Under the pieces are notes generated by a model that was given only the letters and a program-made list of their open reading frames with translations, had not been told where the DNA came from and did not search any database. DNA of 64,000 nucleotides from Novosphingobium sp. KA1. Lineage in GTDB: Bacteria; Pseudomonadota; Alphaproteobacteria; Sphingomonadales; Sphingomonadaceae. The translations under genes and the position numbers were made by a program. Within the stretch, counting starts at the first letter, position 1. The number at the start of each line of letters is the position of its first letter. This document shows, piece by piece, positions 29,608-37,166 of the stretch. The stretch lies in contig NZ_CP021247.1 in NCBI RefSeq assembly GCF_017309955.1, positions 2,939,001 to 3,003,000 of the forward strand, in the 5' to 3' direction.

Positions 29608-30241
29608 CCTCGGCGGTGCCGATCGGGACGATCCGGTCGGCCAGCCGGTCCACCTCGCCGCGGTCGTGGCTGACGTAGAGGATCGGCATGCGCAGCTCGT
29701 CGCGCACACGCTCGATCACGCGCAGGATTTCCTCGCGTCTTTCGGCGTCGACGGAGGCCAGCGGTTCGTCCATCAGCAGGAAACGCGGCCCCGAGAGCAG
29801 CGCGCGACCGATGGCCACACGCTGCGCCTCGCCGCCCGAAAGCGAGCGCGGCGCGCGCGTCAGCAGATGGCCGATGCCCAGCACGTCGAGCGTGGTGGGC
29901 ACATCGAGCCAGCGGTGCTCGGGGCGGGCGCGCTTCCAGCCGTAGAGCAGGTTTTCGCGCACATTGCGGTGCGGGAACAGGCGCAGGTCCTGAAAGACAT
30001 AGCCGCAGCGGCGACGTTCGGGAGGCAGATCGATCCCGGCGGCACTGTCGAACAAGGGCTCGCCTGCCACCGTGATGTGGCCTGAGGCCGGGCGCGCCAG
30101 TCCGGCGATCATGTCGAGCAATGTCGTCTTGCCCGCTCCGGACGGGCCGAACAGGGCGGTGAGGCCGCCCTTTTCGGTCTTGAACCGGTAATCGAAACGA
30201 CGCCCGCCGCGCCGGAGCGTCACGGCAACGTCAAAGGACAT
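29561..30241 (-). CDS. modC: Molybdate ABC transporter ATP-binding protein
   Basis: The 226-residue ATPase energises molybdate uptake through ModB. Walker A GPSGAGKTTLLD, signature LSGGEAQRVAIGRALL and Walker B LLMDEPLASVD are all present in order. It is much shorter than enterobacterial ModC (about 350 residues) because the C-terminal molybdate-binding (Mop) domain is absent. The start at MSFDVAV overlaps the modB end by 11 bases. The gene's 3' end overlaps the convergent exported protein. Confidence 0.92.
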   Translation of the reverse strand: MSFDVAVTLRRGGRRFDYRFKTEKGGLTALFGPSGAGKTTLLDMIAGLARPASGHITVAGEPLFDSAAGIDLPPERRRCGYVFQDLRLFPHRNVRENLLYGWKRARPEHRWLDVPTTLDVLGIGHLLTRAPRSLSGGEAQRVAIGRALLSGPRFLLMDEPLASVDAERREEILRVIERVRDELRMPILYVSHDRGEVDRLADRIVPIGTAEATSPPAPQVWGRTTG

Positions 30242-30932
30242 GGTGCATCCCCTCGGCGCGGCCCCGGCGGGCCAGCCATTCCGACAGCACGAGCGCAATC
30301 AGCGACAGCAGCACCGACAGCCCGGCAAGGCGCGTGACCTGCCATTCCGAGCCGGGGATCTGCAGTGCATTGTAGATCGCCAGCGGCAGCGTGCGGGTCT
30401 CGCCGGGAATGTTCGAGGCGAACGTGATCGTCGCCCCGAACTCGCCGATCGAGCGGGCGAAGCCCAGCACCAGCGCGGCGAGGACCCCCGGCATGGCGAG
30501 CGGGAGGGTGACGCTGACGAACGTCCGGACCGGCCCGGCCCCCAACGTGCGCGCGGCTTGCTCGAGCTTGCGGTCAACCGCTTCCAGCGACAGCCGCATG
30601 GCGCGAACCATTAGCGGCAGCGCCATGACCCCGGCGGCCAGCGCGGCGCCGGTCCAGCGAAACAGGAAGGTCATGCCCAGCGCATCGGCGAAGAACCGGC
30701 CGAGCGGGGCATTGGGGGCCAGCGCGATCAGCAGCAGCCAGCCGGTCACCACCGGCGGCAGCACCAGTGGCAGGTGAACCAGCGCGTCGAGCAGGATCAG
30801 TCCCGGGAAACGCCAGCGGGCAAGCGCCCAGGCGAGCGCGAAGGCCACCGGCAGCACGCAGGCCATCGCCGCGCCGCTGACCTTGAGCGACAGCAGCAGG
30901 ACTTCCCATTCCTCCGGGGTCAGTGCGCTCAT
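30231..30932 (-). CDS. modB: Molybdate ABC transporter permease
   Basis: The 233-residue inner-membrane permease has five or six hydrophobic helices. The EAA-type cytoplasmic loop for ModC contact (EQAARTLGAGPVRTFVSVTLPLAMPGVLA) and ARSIGEFGATITFASNIPGETRTL are both typical of ModB. It lies 12 bases after modA and overlaps modC, so modABC is one operon. Confidence 0.94.
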   Translation of the reverse strand: MSALTPEEWEVLLLSLKVSGAAMACVLPVAFALAWALARWRFPGLILLDALVHLPLVLPPVVTGWLLLIALAPNAPLGRFFADALGMTFLFRWTGAALAAGVMALPLMVRAMRLSLEAVDRKLEQAARTLGAGPVRTFVSVTLPLAMPGVLAALVLGFARSIGEFGATITFASNIPGETRTLPLAIYNALQIPGSEWQVTRLAGLSVLLSLIALVLSEWLARRGRAEGMHHVL

Positions 30933-30944
30933 GGGGCTGGCGGC

Positions 30945-31733
30945 TTACCGGGTTCCGAAGCCGAAGCGGCGGAACACGGCCTTGCCTTCGGCGGAGAGCA
31001 GGTAGCGGCGGAAGCCTTCGGCGTCGCGGTGGCGCGAGGCGGCCAGCAGCGCGACCGGATAACTGATCGGGGCATGCGAACTCGCCGGGAAAGTGCCCGC
31101 CACCCGGACGCCCGGATCGGCGCGGGCATCGGTGCCGTAGACCACGCCGAGCGGTGCCACGCCGCGCGTCACCAGTGCCAGCGCGGCGCGCACGTTCTCG
31201 GCCGGGGCGAGGCGGTCCTTCACCGAATCCCACACCCCAAGGCGGGTCAGCGCCTGCCTGGCGTAGATCCCGGCAGGGACGGCAGCGGGATCGCCGACCG
31301 CGAGGCGGCCATTGCCCAGCGCACGGGCGAGCGGGAAACCGGGCTTGACGGTGATGGCCTGCGTGCGGCTGCGCGGGGCGACCAGCACGAGGCTGTTGGT
31401 CAGGAACGAGACCCGCGTGCCCTTGCGCAGCAGGCCCCTGGTCTGGACTTCGTCCATCCATGGCTCGTCCGCCGAGACGAACATGTCGGCCGGGGCGCCC
31501 GCCTCGATCTGGCGGGCAAGCGCGGAAGAGGCGGCAAAGGAGATGCGCGGGCGCGGGTGGCCCTTGGCGGCCCACCCGTCCGCGGCGGCGGTCATCGCTT
31601 CCTGAAGGCTGGCGGCGGCAAGGACGAGCGGGCCTTCGCTCTGGGCCATGGCCGGGCGGCCGATCGCGGTGAGGGCCAGCAGCATGGAAAGAACAAGGGC
31701 AAGGGACCGGCGCACGTTCTGGGATCTCCGCAT
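30945..31733 (-). CDS. modA: Molybdate-binding periplasmic protein
   Basis: The binding protein (262 residues from ATG 31733) has a signal peptide ending ...AIGRPAMAQ. The ModA fold follows, with LVLAAASLQEAM and FAASSALARQIEAGAPADMFVSADEPWMDEV, where the Ser residues bind the oxyanion. The start is ambiguous: ATG 31733 has no Shine-Dalgarno, while GTG 31715 (giving VRRSLALVL) has GGAGA about nine bases upstream. A ModE-like palindrome lies immediately upstream. Confidence 0.93.
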   Translation of the reverse strand: MRRSQNVRRSLALVLSMLLALTAIGRPAMAQSEGPLVLAAASLQEAMTAAADGWAAKGHPRPRISFAASSALARQIEAGAPADMFVSADEPWMDEVQTRGLLRKGTRVSFLTNSLVLVAPRSRTQAITVKPGFPLARALGNGRLAVGDPAAVPAGIYARQALTRLGVWDSVKDRLAPAENVRAALALVTRGVAPLGVVYGTDARADPGVRVAGTFPASSHAPISYPVALLAASRHRDAEGFRRYLLSAEGKAVFRRFGFGTR

Positions 31734-31735
31734 CA

Positions 31736-31758
31736 AGCTATATCGGGCTGTATATGGT
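31736..31758 (-). promoter_or_regulatory. ModE-like operator upstream of modABC
   Basis: CTATAT and TATATG arranged around CGGGCTG form an imperfect inverted repeat that resembles the ModE site (TATATA-spacer-TATATA type). Binding of molybdate-ModE there would repress modABC. No modE gene is in the window. This is an inference from position and sequence. Confidence 0.5.
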
Positions 31759-31768
31759 CGTACCGGCC

Positions 31769-31832
31769 TTGCCTAGGCAATGCGGAATGTGTCCACGCTG
31801 CCTAGGCCTTTCGAAAGGACCGCTTTCGAAAG
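31769..31832. promoter_or_regulatory. Cluster of perfect palindromes between modA and a small membrane gene
   Basis: Within 64 bases lie TTGCCTAGGCAA (31769-31780), GCCTAGGC (31800-31807), CCTTTCGAAAGG (31807-31818) and CTTTCGAAAG (31823-31832). The two CCTAGG centres are 29 bases apart and the two TTCGAA centres are 15 apart. The rest of the gap (to 32036) holds no supported gene, although TCGTGCA / TGCACGA at about 31958-31975 can form a hairpin. Confidence 0.45.
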
Positions 31833-32036
31833 GCGCAACGACATGATTGTGCGGACGAAACGATCTGTTATCATGCCCTCAGGAAGCCCCTTGGCTTCTG
31901 GCCGCTACGTCAAAAAGGCGAGCGGATGGGGACTGGTGGGAGTGATCTGGGCCTCGTTCGTGCAATCATGCACGAGGCGGGAAAATCGCCAAAAGCGACG
32001 GCTCCAATCGCCCCACGCACGAAAGAGGATGCGTGG

Positions 32037-32225
32037 ATGAAGGTCGCTGACGAGAGAATTATCCGTTTCGAACGCTCCGATCCGGCAGGCGCGGGCTTTG
32101 GCGCAGTGCTGGACGGCCAAGCGCGTGAAGGCTTGTCCGGCGGGCACGATGCCCGTTCGCTGATCATCGCGGTTGCGATGTGCGGTGTGTGCTGGCTCGG
32201 CCTTGGATATTTCCTGCTGAACTGA
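32037..32225 (+). CDS. Small single-pass membrane protein
   Basis: A 62-residue ORF starts at ATG 32037 with AGAGGA upstream. A soluble, charged N-terminal half (ADERIIRFERSDPAGAGFGAV) is followed by a single C-terminal hydrophobic helix (SLIIAVAMCGVCWLGLGYFLL) ending at the stop, a tail-anchored layout. The frame is open upstream to 31926, but only the shorter product has a ribosome site. No family is recognised. Confidence 0.6.
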   Translation: MKVADERIIRFERSDPAGAGFGAVLDGQAREGLSGGHDARSLIIAVAMCGVCWLGLGYFLLN

Positions 32226-32235
32226 CGCGCAGCGC

Positions 32236-33117
32236 TCATCCGCTTGCGAGGAACGCCTTCACGTCGGCCATGAAGCGGTCGAACTGGTCATGGTGCAGCC
32301 AGTGTCCGGCATCCTCGTACTCGATCAGGCGGGCGGTCGGGAAGTGCTCTATCCGGCCATCGGTCGAGGGGCTCTGCGCAAAGCTGTTCTTTCCCCAGAG
32401 CATCAGGATCGGGCAGGTGATCGCCTGCCACAGGTCGATCACGTCGCTGGTGGGCATGTCGGCCACCGACCAGACGTTGACGTAGTTGTCGAACTTCCAG
32501 CTCCAGGTGCCGTCCTCGTTGCGGTTGGTGCCATGGATGGTGAGGTGGCGGGCCTGATCGTCGGTGAGGAAGGAATTTTCCTCCTTCATGCGCTCATAGG
32601 CGTCGCGCCGGGTGGCGTACTTGCGCGGGGAGCGACCGGCGGCCTTGCGCTTGTCGTCGATCCATTGGCGCATGCGCACGACCACCCCGCGTTCCTCCAT
32701 CTGCTGGCGGATGTGCCTGGGCGGACCGAGCCCCTCGATATTGACCAGCTTGTCCACCTTCTCGGGAAAGAGGCCGGTGAAGCGGGTGGCGACATTGCCG
32801 CCCAGAGAATGGGCGACGATCGTGACTTTCTCGTGCCCCAGCGTGTGCACCAGCTGCGCGAAATCATAGACCATCGCGTCCATGCTGTAATGGCCTTCGG
32901 GCGACCATTCGGAATCGCCATGGCCGCGCAGGTCCGGGCAGATCACGTGCCAGTCGCGCCGCAATTCCTCGGCTACCCAGTCCCAGCTGCGGCAATGGTC
33001 GCGCCCGCCGTGCTGGAGGATCAGCGGCGGCGCTTCGGCATTGCCCCAGTCGACATAGTTGAGCCGCAGGCGCTGCGAGACGAAGTGGTTGGAAGTAGGC
33101 CCGAGTTGATAGTCCAT
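32236..33117 (-). CDS. Alpha/beta-hydrolase
   Basis: The 293-residue protein has the alpha/beta-hydrolase fold: ILQHGGRDHCRSWDWVAEEL (oxyanion HG), CPDLRGHGDSEW, nucleophile Ser in VAHSLGGNVA, an Asp region and the terminal His in EDAGHWLHHDQFDRF. The substrate is unknown; similar proteins are annotated as epoxide hydrolases, haloperoxidases or esterases. It converges with the small membrane gene (stops 10 bases apart) and is divergent from trxB. Confidence 0.88.
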   Translation of the reverse strand: MDYQLGPTSNHFVSQRLRLNYVDWGNAEAPPLILQHGGRDHCRSWDWVAEELRRDWHVICPDLRGHGDSEWSPEGHYSMDAMVYDFAQLVHTLGHEKVTIVAHSLGGNVATRFTGLFPEKVDKLVNIEGLGPPRHIRQQMEERGVVVRMRQWIDDKRKAAGRSPRKYATRRDAYERMKEENSFLTDDQARHLTIHGTNRNEDGTWSWKFDNYVNVWSVADMPTSDVIDLWQAITCPILMLWGKNSFAQSPSTDGRIEHFPTARLIEYEDAGHWLHHDQFDRFMADVKAFLASG

Positions 33118-33294
33118 GCCCCAGCGTGAGCCGCCGCGTGGGGCCCGTCAACCACGGCGAAGCGATGATTTGCGGGGATCAAGTATTTCCATGAAGCCCG
33201 AAACGCTTGGCAAACCGGGGGTCTTGCCCCTATCTCGCGCCCCGACGATTTTCACGCATCGCATTCTTTGAGATCAAGGCCGGAGGCTTCGTAA

Positions 33295-34263
33295 ATGGCG
33301 ACCACGCACAAGACCCGCATGCTCATCATCGGCTCCGGCCCCGGCGGTCTGTCCGCCGCGATCTACGGCGCCCGCGCGGGCATGCAGCCGATCGTGGTGC
33401 AGGGTCTCCAGCCCGGCGGCCAGCTGACCATCACCACCGATGTCGAGAACTATCCCGGCTTCCGTGAAGTGATCCAGGGCCCCTGGCTGATGCAGGAAAT
33501 GGAGGTGCAGGCCGTCCATGTCGGCACCCGCATGATGTACGACGTGATCACCTCGGTCGATCTCGAAGGCCCGACCTTCAAGGCGATCGGCGATTCGGGC
33601 GATGTCTACGAAGGCGAAACCCTCGTCATCGCCACCGGCGCGCAGGCGCAGTGGCTGGGCGTTCCGGGTGAGCAGGAACTGTCGGGCAAGGGCGTTTCGG
33701 CCTGCGCCACGTGCGACGGCTTCTTCTATCGCGGCAAGAAGGTCGTGGTCATCGGCGGCGGCAACACCGCGGTCGAGGAAGCGCTCTACCTCACCAACCA
33801 CTCCGACGAAGTGACCCTGATCCACCGCCGCGACACGCTGCGCGCCGAAAAGATCCTGCAGGACCGCCTCTTCGCCAACCCGAAGATCAAGGTCGTGTGG
33901 AACCAGCGCGTCGAGCGTTTCCTGGACGGTGAGAACGGCGAACTGCGCGCGCTGGCCCTGATCGACACCCAGACCGGCGAGCAGAGCGAGATCCTCACAG
34001 ACGGCGCTTTTGTCGCCATCGGCCACGCCCCGGCGACCGAACTGTTCAAGGGCAAGCTGCCGATGGACGAAACCGGCTACCTGCTGGTCGAACCCGGCAC
34101 GCCCAAGACCGAAATCCCGGGCGTCTTCGCCTGCGGCGACGTGATGGACCACACCTACCGCCAGGCGATCACCGCCGCCGGTACGGGCTGCATGGCCGCG
34201 CTCGATGCCGAGCGCTACCTCGCCCACCGCGACTTCGCCGAAGCGGCGAAGGTCGAGGCATAA
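33295..34263 (+). CDS. trxB: Thioredoxin-disulfide reductase
   Basis: The 322-residue FAD enzyme passes electrons from NADPH to thioredoxin. GSGPGGLSAAIYGARAG (FAD) opens the protein. The redox motif CATC is at 137-140 within SACATCDGFFYRG. VVIGGGNTAVEEALYL binds NADPH, and GVFACGDVMDHTYRQA is the second FAD motif. The length is canonical. GGAGG lies eight bases before the ATG. Promoters for this gene and the divergent hydrolase lie in 33118-33294. Confidence 0.97.
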   Translation: MATTHKTRMLIIGSGPGGLSAAIYGARAGMQPIVVQGLQPGGQLTITTDVENYPGFREVIQGPWLMQEMEVQAVHVGTRMMYDVITSVDLEGPTFKAIGDSGDVYEGETLVIATGAQAQWLGVPGEQELSGKGVSACATCDGFFYRGKKVVVIGGGNTAVEEALYLTNHSDEVTLIHRRDTLRAEKILQDRLFANPKIKVVWNQRVERFLDGENGELRALALIDTQTGEQSEILTDGAFVAIGHAPATELFKGKLPMDETGYLLVEPGTPKTEIPGVFACGDVMDHTYRQAITAAGTGCMAALDAERYLAHRDFAEAAKVEA

Positions 34264-34277
34264 GTAGGTAAAAAGGG

Positions 34278-34304
34278 AAAAAGCAGGGGGTTAATACCCC
34301 CTGC
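34278..34304 (-). terminator. Terminator of the minus-strand exosortase-A arm
   Basis: GCAGGGGG (34283-34290) pairs with CCCCCTGC (34297-34304) around TTAATA. On the minus strand it is followed by a T-rich tract (complement of 34268-34282). It lies 32 bases after the last gene of that operon. Confidence 0.75.
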
Positions 34305-34335
34305 ACCCCCATTACCGTCTTTGTTTTACCCTGCG

Positions 34336-35118
34336 CTACGCGCCGCGCAGCACTTGCAGGGTTTGCTCCACGAGCCATTCCTGAGCCTGCGGCTCGACAT
34401 AGCTATGGGTGGCGTCGGGGCGGGTTTGCAGGCGGGTGTCGGCCTTGCTCCAGTTCGCGATGAATGCGAGGCCCGTACGGTCTCTTCCGGCGATCAAGAA
34501 ACGCACGCTTCCTTTGAAATCGGCAATCCCTGCTGCGATTTCCGCAGCTAGGCCCTTCGGCACGGCTGGAGCTGGGCGGGCTGCCGCTAGCAAGCTACGC
34601 AGCAGCGGCCCAACCGCGACTTTTCCGGTAAGCAGCCGCTTCAAGGCTGCCGGATCGGTAAGCCTGCGCCGATAGTGATCGCGCACGACTTCGGCGGGCG
34701 CCTCGTCGGCGGCATCCTCGTCGAACGTCCAGGGGTTGGACAGCACCAGCCCGTCCAGACCGGCCCCACCGGCGAGCATCAGCGCACTCGCCGCATCGCA
34801 ATTGCCGAATGCGACCACGCGCGAGACGTGTGGGCACTGCGCGCGAAGGGCGGCCAGCGCCGCGGCCATGTCCGGCGCGCTGGAGCGGAAGCCCCGGTTG
34901 TCACCCTCACTGTCCCCCACGCCGCGCCGGTCGAAGCGCAGCACCGGATAGCCCTCGGCAGCGATCCGGGCGGCGAGAAGGGCCTGTCCGTTCCATGCCC
35001 CGGCCCGCGTCTCGTTGCCGCCGGAAACGATCAGCAGGGCCGTGGTGCCCGGCGCTTCGTCGAGGGTTGCCACAAGCTGCGCCCCCTCGCAGGCAAAGGT
35101 CAAATGCCGCCGGGTCAT
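34336..35118 (-). CDS. Exosortase A system-associated hydrolase 1
   Basis: The 260-residue alpha/beta-hydrolase-like protein matches the hydrolase-1 family found next to xrtA (TIGR03100 type). PVLRFDRRGVGDSEG is present. At the nucleophile elbow it has FGNCDAAS, so a cysteine stands where most hydrolases have serine. The function is unknown; its presence with XrtA polysaccharide genes suggests work on the polymer or its acyl groups. It starts within the stop of hydrolase 2 (ATGA overlap) and is the last gene of the minus-strand arm. Confidence 0.88.
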   Translation of the reverse strand: MTRRHLTFACEGAQLVATLDEAPGTTALLIVSGGNETRAGAWNGQALLAARIAAEGYPVLRFDRRGVGDSEGDNRGFRSSAPDMAAALAALRAQCPHVSRVVAFGNCDAASALMLAGGAGLDGLVLSNPWTFDEDAADEAPAEVVRDHYRRRLTDPAALKRLLTGKVAVGPLLRSLLAAARPAPAVPKGLAAEIAAGIADFKGSVRFLIAGRDRTGLAFIANWSKADTRLQTRPDATHSYVEPQAQEWLVEQTLQVLRGA

Positions 35119-35789
35119 CCGCGCATCCCTTCGACCAGCAGCGCGGCGAGGGCATCGGCTTGCGCGCCGTCCTCGTCCGGCTCGGCCCGCAGCCACAGGC
35201 CGCTGCCGCCCAGTTGCTCCTGGGTGATGATCGGGACGGCGGGATCGGGCGCAAAGGCTTCCAGGTCGCGGAACAGCGCCGGGCCCAGCGCATGACCGGC
35301 CAGCACGATGCCATGGTCCTGCGCCGTCTCGGTCAGCGCCTCGCGCTTCTCATCCAGGCCTGCCTCCCGGCTCGCCAGGATGCGGGCCCGGATCATCGCG
35401 CGCAGGATATTGGCGCCTTTGACGGGTGCATAATGCCATGCGGGTAGCCCTGCGGGCGTGAACAGGCAGCCGCCGCGCAGCGCCAGCACATGCGTTGCGC
35501 GGAAATGACCGGCCGCCGCCGTCATCGAAGCGCGCCATGTTTCGGCGTCCTGATCGCCAAGCGGGCGCAGGCTTTCGTTGGTGCCGGGAAAGTCGGGCAC
35601 GAAGCTATCGATACCGCCCCTGTCGAGCCGGCGCATCACCTCCGCGCAGAACCGCCGCAAGCGGTTTGCCTCCTCGAACAGGGCCGGGACGATCAGCAGG
35701 CGCAAGGCGCGGCCGGAATCGCAGGCGAGGGCGTATTCCTCGCCGGTTCCCCCATGAGGCAAAGGGCAGGGCCAGAGGTGCGGGGTCAT
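35115..35789 (-). CDS. Exosortase A system-associated hydrolase 2
   Basis: The 224-residue protein resembles the hydrolase-2 family of XrtA loci (TIGR03101 type). Typical features are RLLIVPALFEEANRLRRFC, which is strongly family-like, and PDFPGTNES. The expected nucleophile elbow reads LALRGGCLF, with no Ser or Cys in the usual position, so it may be catalytically altered or structural. It is shorter than I would expect for the family. The start at MTPHLWP lies 25 bases after the acyl carrier protein stop. Confidence 0.82.
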   Translation of the reverse strand: MTPHLWPCPLPHGGTGEEYALACDSGRALRLLIVPALFEEANRLRRFCAEVMRRLDRGGIDSFVPDFPGTNESLRPLGDQDAETWRASMTAAAGHFRATHVLALRGGCLFTPAGLPAWHYAPVKGANILRAMIRARILASREAGLDEKREALTETAQDHGIVLAGHALGPALFRDLEAFAPDPAVPIITQEQLGGSGLWLRAEPDEDGAQADALAALLVEGMRG

Positions 35790-35814
35790 CGGTCGATCCC
35801 CCCATGAAGACCGC

Positions 35815-36078
35815 TCAGGCGGCGGTGCGCTTGGCCTTGGCAAAGTCCAGCAGGCCGCCGAACGTCTCCAGCATCTCGCCGTCGATCTCGTCGTCCTCGA
35901 TGATGATGTCCAGCCGGTCTTCCAACTCGGTCAGGAGACCCGCGACGGCCATCGAATCGAGTTCGGGCAGGTGTCCGAACAGGCCGGTATCGGCTTGGAA
36001 AGTCTCGGCTTGTCCCTGCTTCAGACCCAGCACATCGGTCAGGATGCGGCGCAGCAGCAGGTCGGTATCGTCTTGCAT
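35815..36078 (-). CDS. Acyl carrier protein, XrtA-associated
   Basis: The 87-residue acidic helical protein carries the phosphopantetheine attachment motif L-D-S-M (Ser42) in ELDSMAVAGLL. It would hold an acyl or aminoacyl thioester. It differs from the fatty-acid ACP and has a basic tail (AKAKRTAA). Its neighbours, an acyl-CoA ligase and a FemAB-like transferase across the divergent promoter, suggest it carries a group for transfer to the polysaccharide or its precursor. Confidence 0.9.
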   Translation of the reverse strand: MQDDTDLLLRRILTDVLGLKQGQAETFQADTGLFGHLPELDSMAVAGLLTELEDRLDIIIEDDEIDGEMLETFGGLLDFAKAKRTAA

Positions 36079-36117
36079 GGCCCCTCTCTTCGGGCATTGT
36101 CTTAACCTTTCGCGCCT

Positions 36118-37131
36118 CTAGCCGCGCTTCGCGGCTGCGGCAAGGCGCCGCGCGCCGTGTTTGGCGATTGCCCGCCAGATTCTGGGCCAGTTTCTGGGAT
36201 CGAGCGGGCGGTAGATGTCCAACCTGTACCGCGGCCGCACAATTTCCATCCAGTCGCGCTTGTAGGGATCGTCGCCGGTGCCGAAGTCCACGAGGTCGAC
36301 CTTGTCGATGTCGATGACATGACGGAACAGCGCCGCGCTCAGCACCGATCCGGGCGAGAGCGCCTTGGCGCTTTCGCGGTGGGCGAGCTTGTGGATCCAC
36401 GCGGTGCCTCCTTCCACGGTCCACATCTGCGCCGCCACCGCCTCACCGCCTGCATGGGCAACGCCAAGACGCAGACGCCCGGCCTTGCCCTCGGCAACCG
36501 CAAAGGCGCGCAGGAAAGCGGGGCTGCCCTCGGCGTCTTTCCAGCTTTCGGCATAGATCTCTTCGTAGGCCGACCATGCCCCGGCATCGAAGTGATCGAA
36601 GATCGTCGTCGCGACTTTGCCCGACTTGCGCTTCAGCGTCGTGCGCAGCGGGCCGGGGCGCGAGGCGAGATAGTCCTCATAATCGCGCCCACCAACCGGC
36701 AGTACATGATTGGAATCGCAGACTTCACGCAAGACGACCCATCCCGCCTTGCGGAAGGCGCGGGAAAGCACGCTGGCACTGTCGTCCTCGTCAGGAACGC
36801 CTTGCAGTGAGACGCGGTGCGTGGACCGGGCGAGGTCTCGTGCCAGCGCGGTCAGCAACCGTTCGTCGGATAGCATCGGCCGAAAACGAAAGGTGTACCA
36901 ATTTGATAGACCTCTGATCTCAGAATGATTCGAGGTTAGTGGCAGCACCGCGATGTCGCTGACGGTGCGCGCCGTGGCGATCAGCGGAGCAAGGTCGCAG
37001 TGCTCGGCCAGCATCGTGAACCACTCCAGCCGGTCGAAAGGTGCGTGCTGGTTGCTCTCGGAAAGCCACAGCGCTAGCTGGCCGTCCGATTGCACTTGCT
37101 TAAGATCGCGGTGATAATCGATCTTTACCAC
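36118..37131 (-). CDS. GNAT / FemAB-like acyltransferase of the exosortase-A arm
   Basis: The protein of about 337 residues has the split-GNAT layout of FemAB-like transferases, with RTTLKRKSGKVATTIFDHFD, EEIYAESWKDAEGSPAFLRAF and a late LVDFGTGDDPYKRDWMEI. The last segment is shared with cellulose-biosynthesis GNATs. GTG 37131 is proposed as the start, with AGAGG about 11 bases upstream; no ATG is available nearby. It is the first gene of the minus-strand arm, 35 bases from the divergent ligase start, so both promoters lie within or overlap coding ends. Confidence 0.8.
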   Translation of the reverse strand: MVKIDYHRDLKQVQSDGQLALWLSESNQHAPFDRLEWFTMLAEHCDLAPLIATARTVSDIAVLPLTSNHSEIRGLSNWYTFRFRPMLSDERLLTALARDLARSTHRVSLQGVPDEDDSASVLSRAFRKAGWVVLREVCDSNHVLPVGGRDYEDYLASRPGPLRTTLKRKSGKVATTIFDHFDAGAWSAYEEIYAESWKDAEGSPAFLRAFAVAEGKAGRLRLGVAHAGGEAVAAQMWTVEGGTAWIHKLAHRESAKALSPGSVLSAALFRHVIDIDKVDLVDFGTGDDPYKRDWMEIVRPRYRLDIYRPLDPRNWPRIWRAIAKHGARRLAAAAKRG

Positions 37132-37166
37132 GTAGCCATGAACCTCTTGCGGAGCCTTCCCTCGAC

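Noticed and set aside
31780..32040. 86-codon plus-strand frame through the palindrome cluster
   Set aside because: It covers regulatory palindromes, has no ribosome site and overlaps the better start at 32037.
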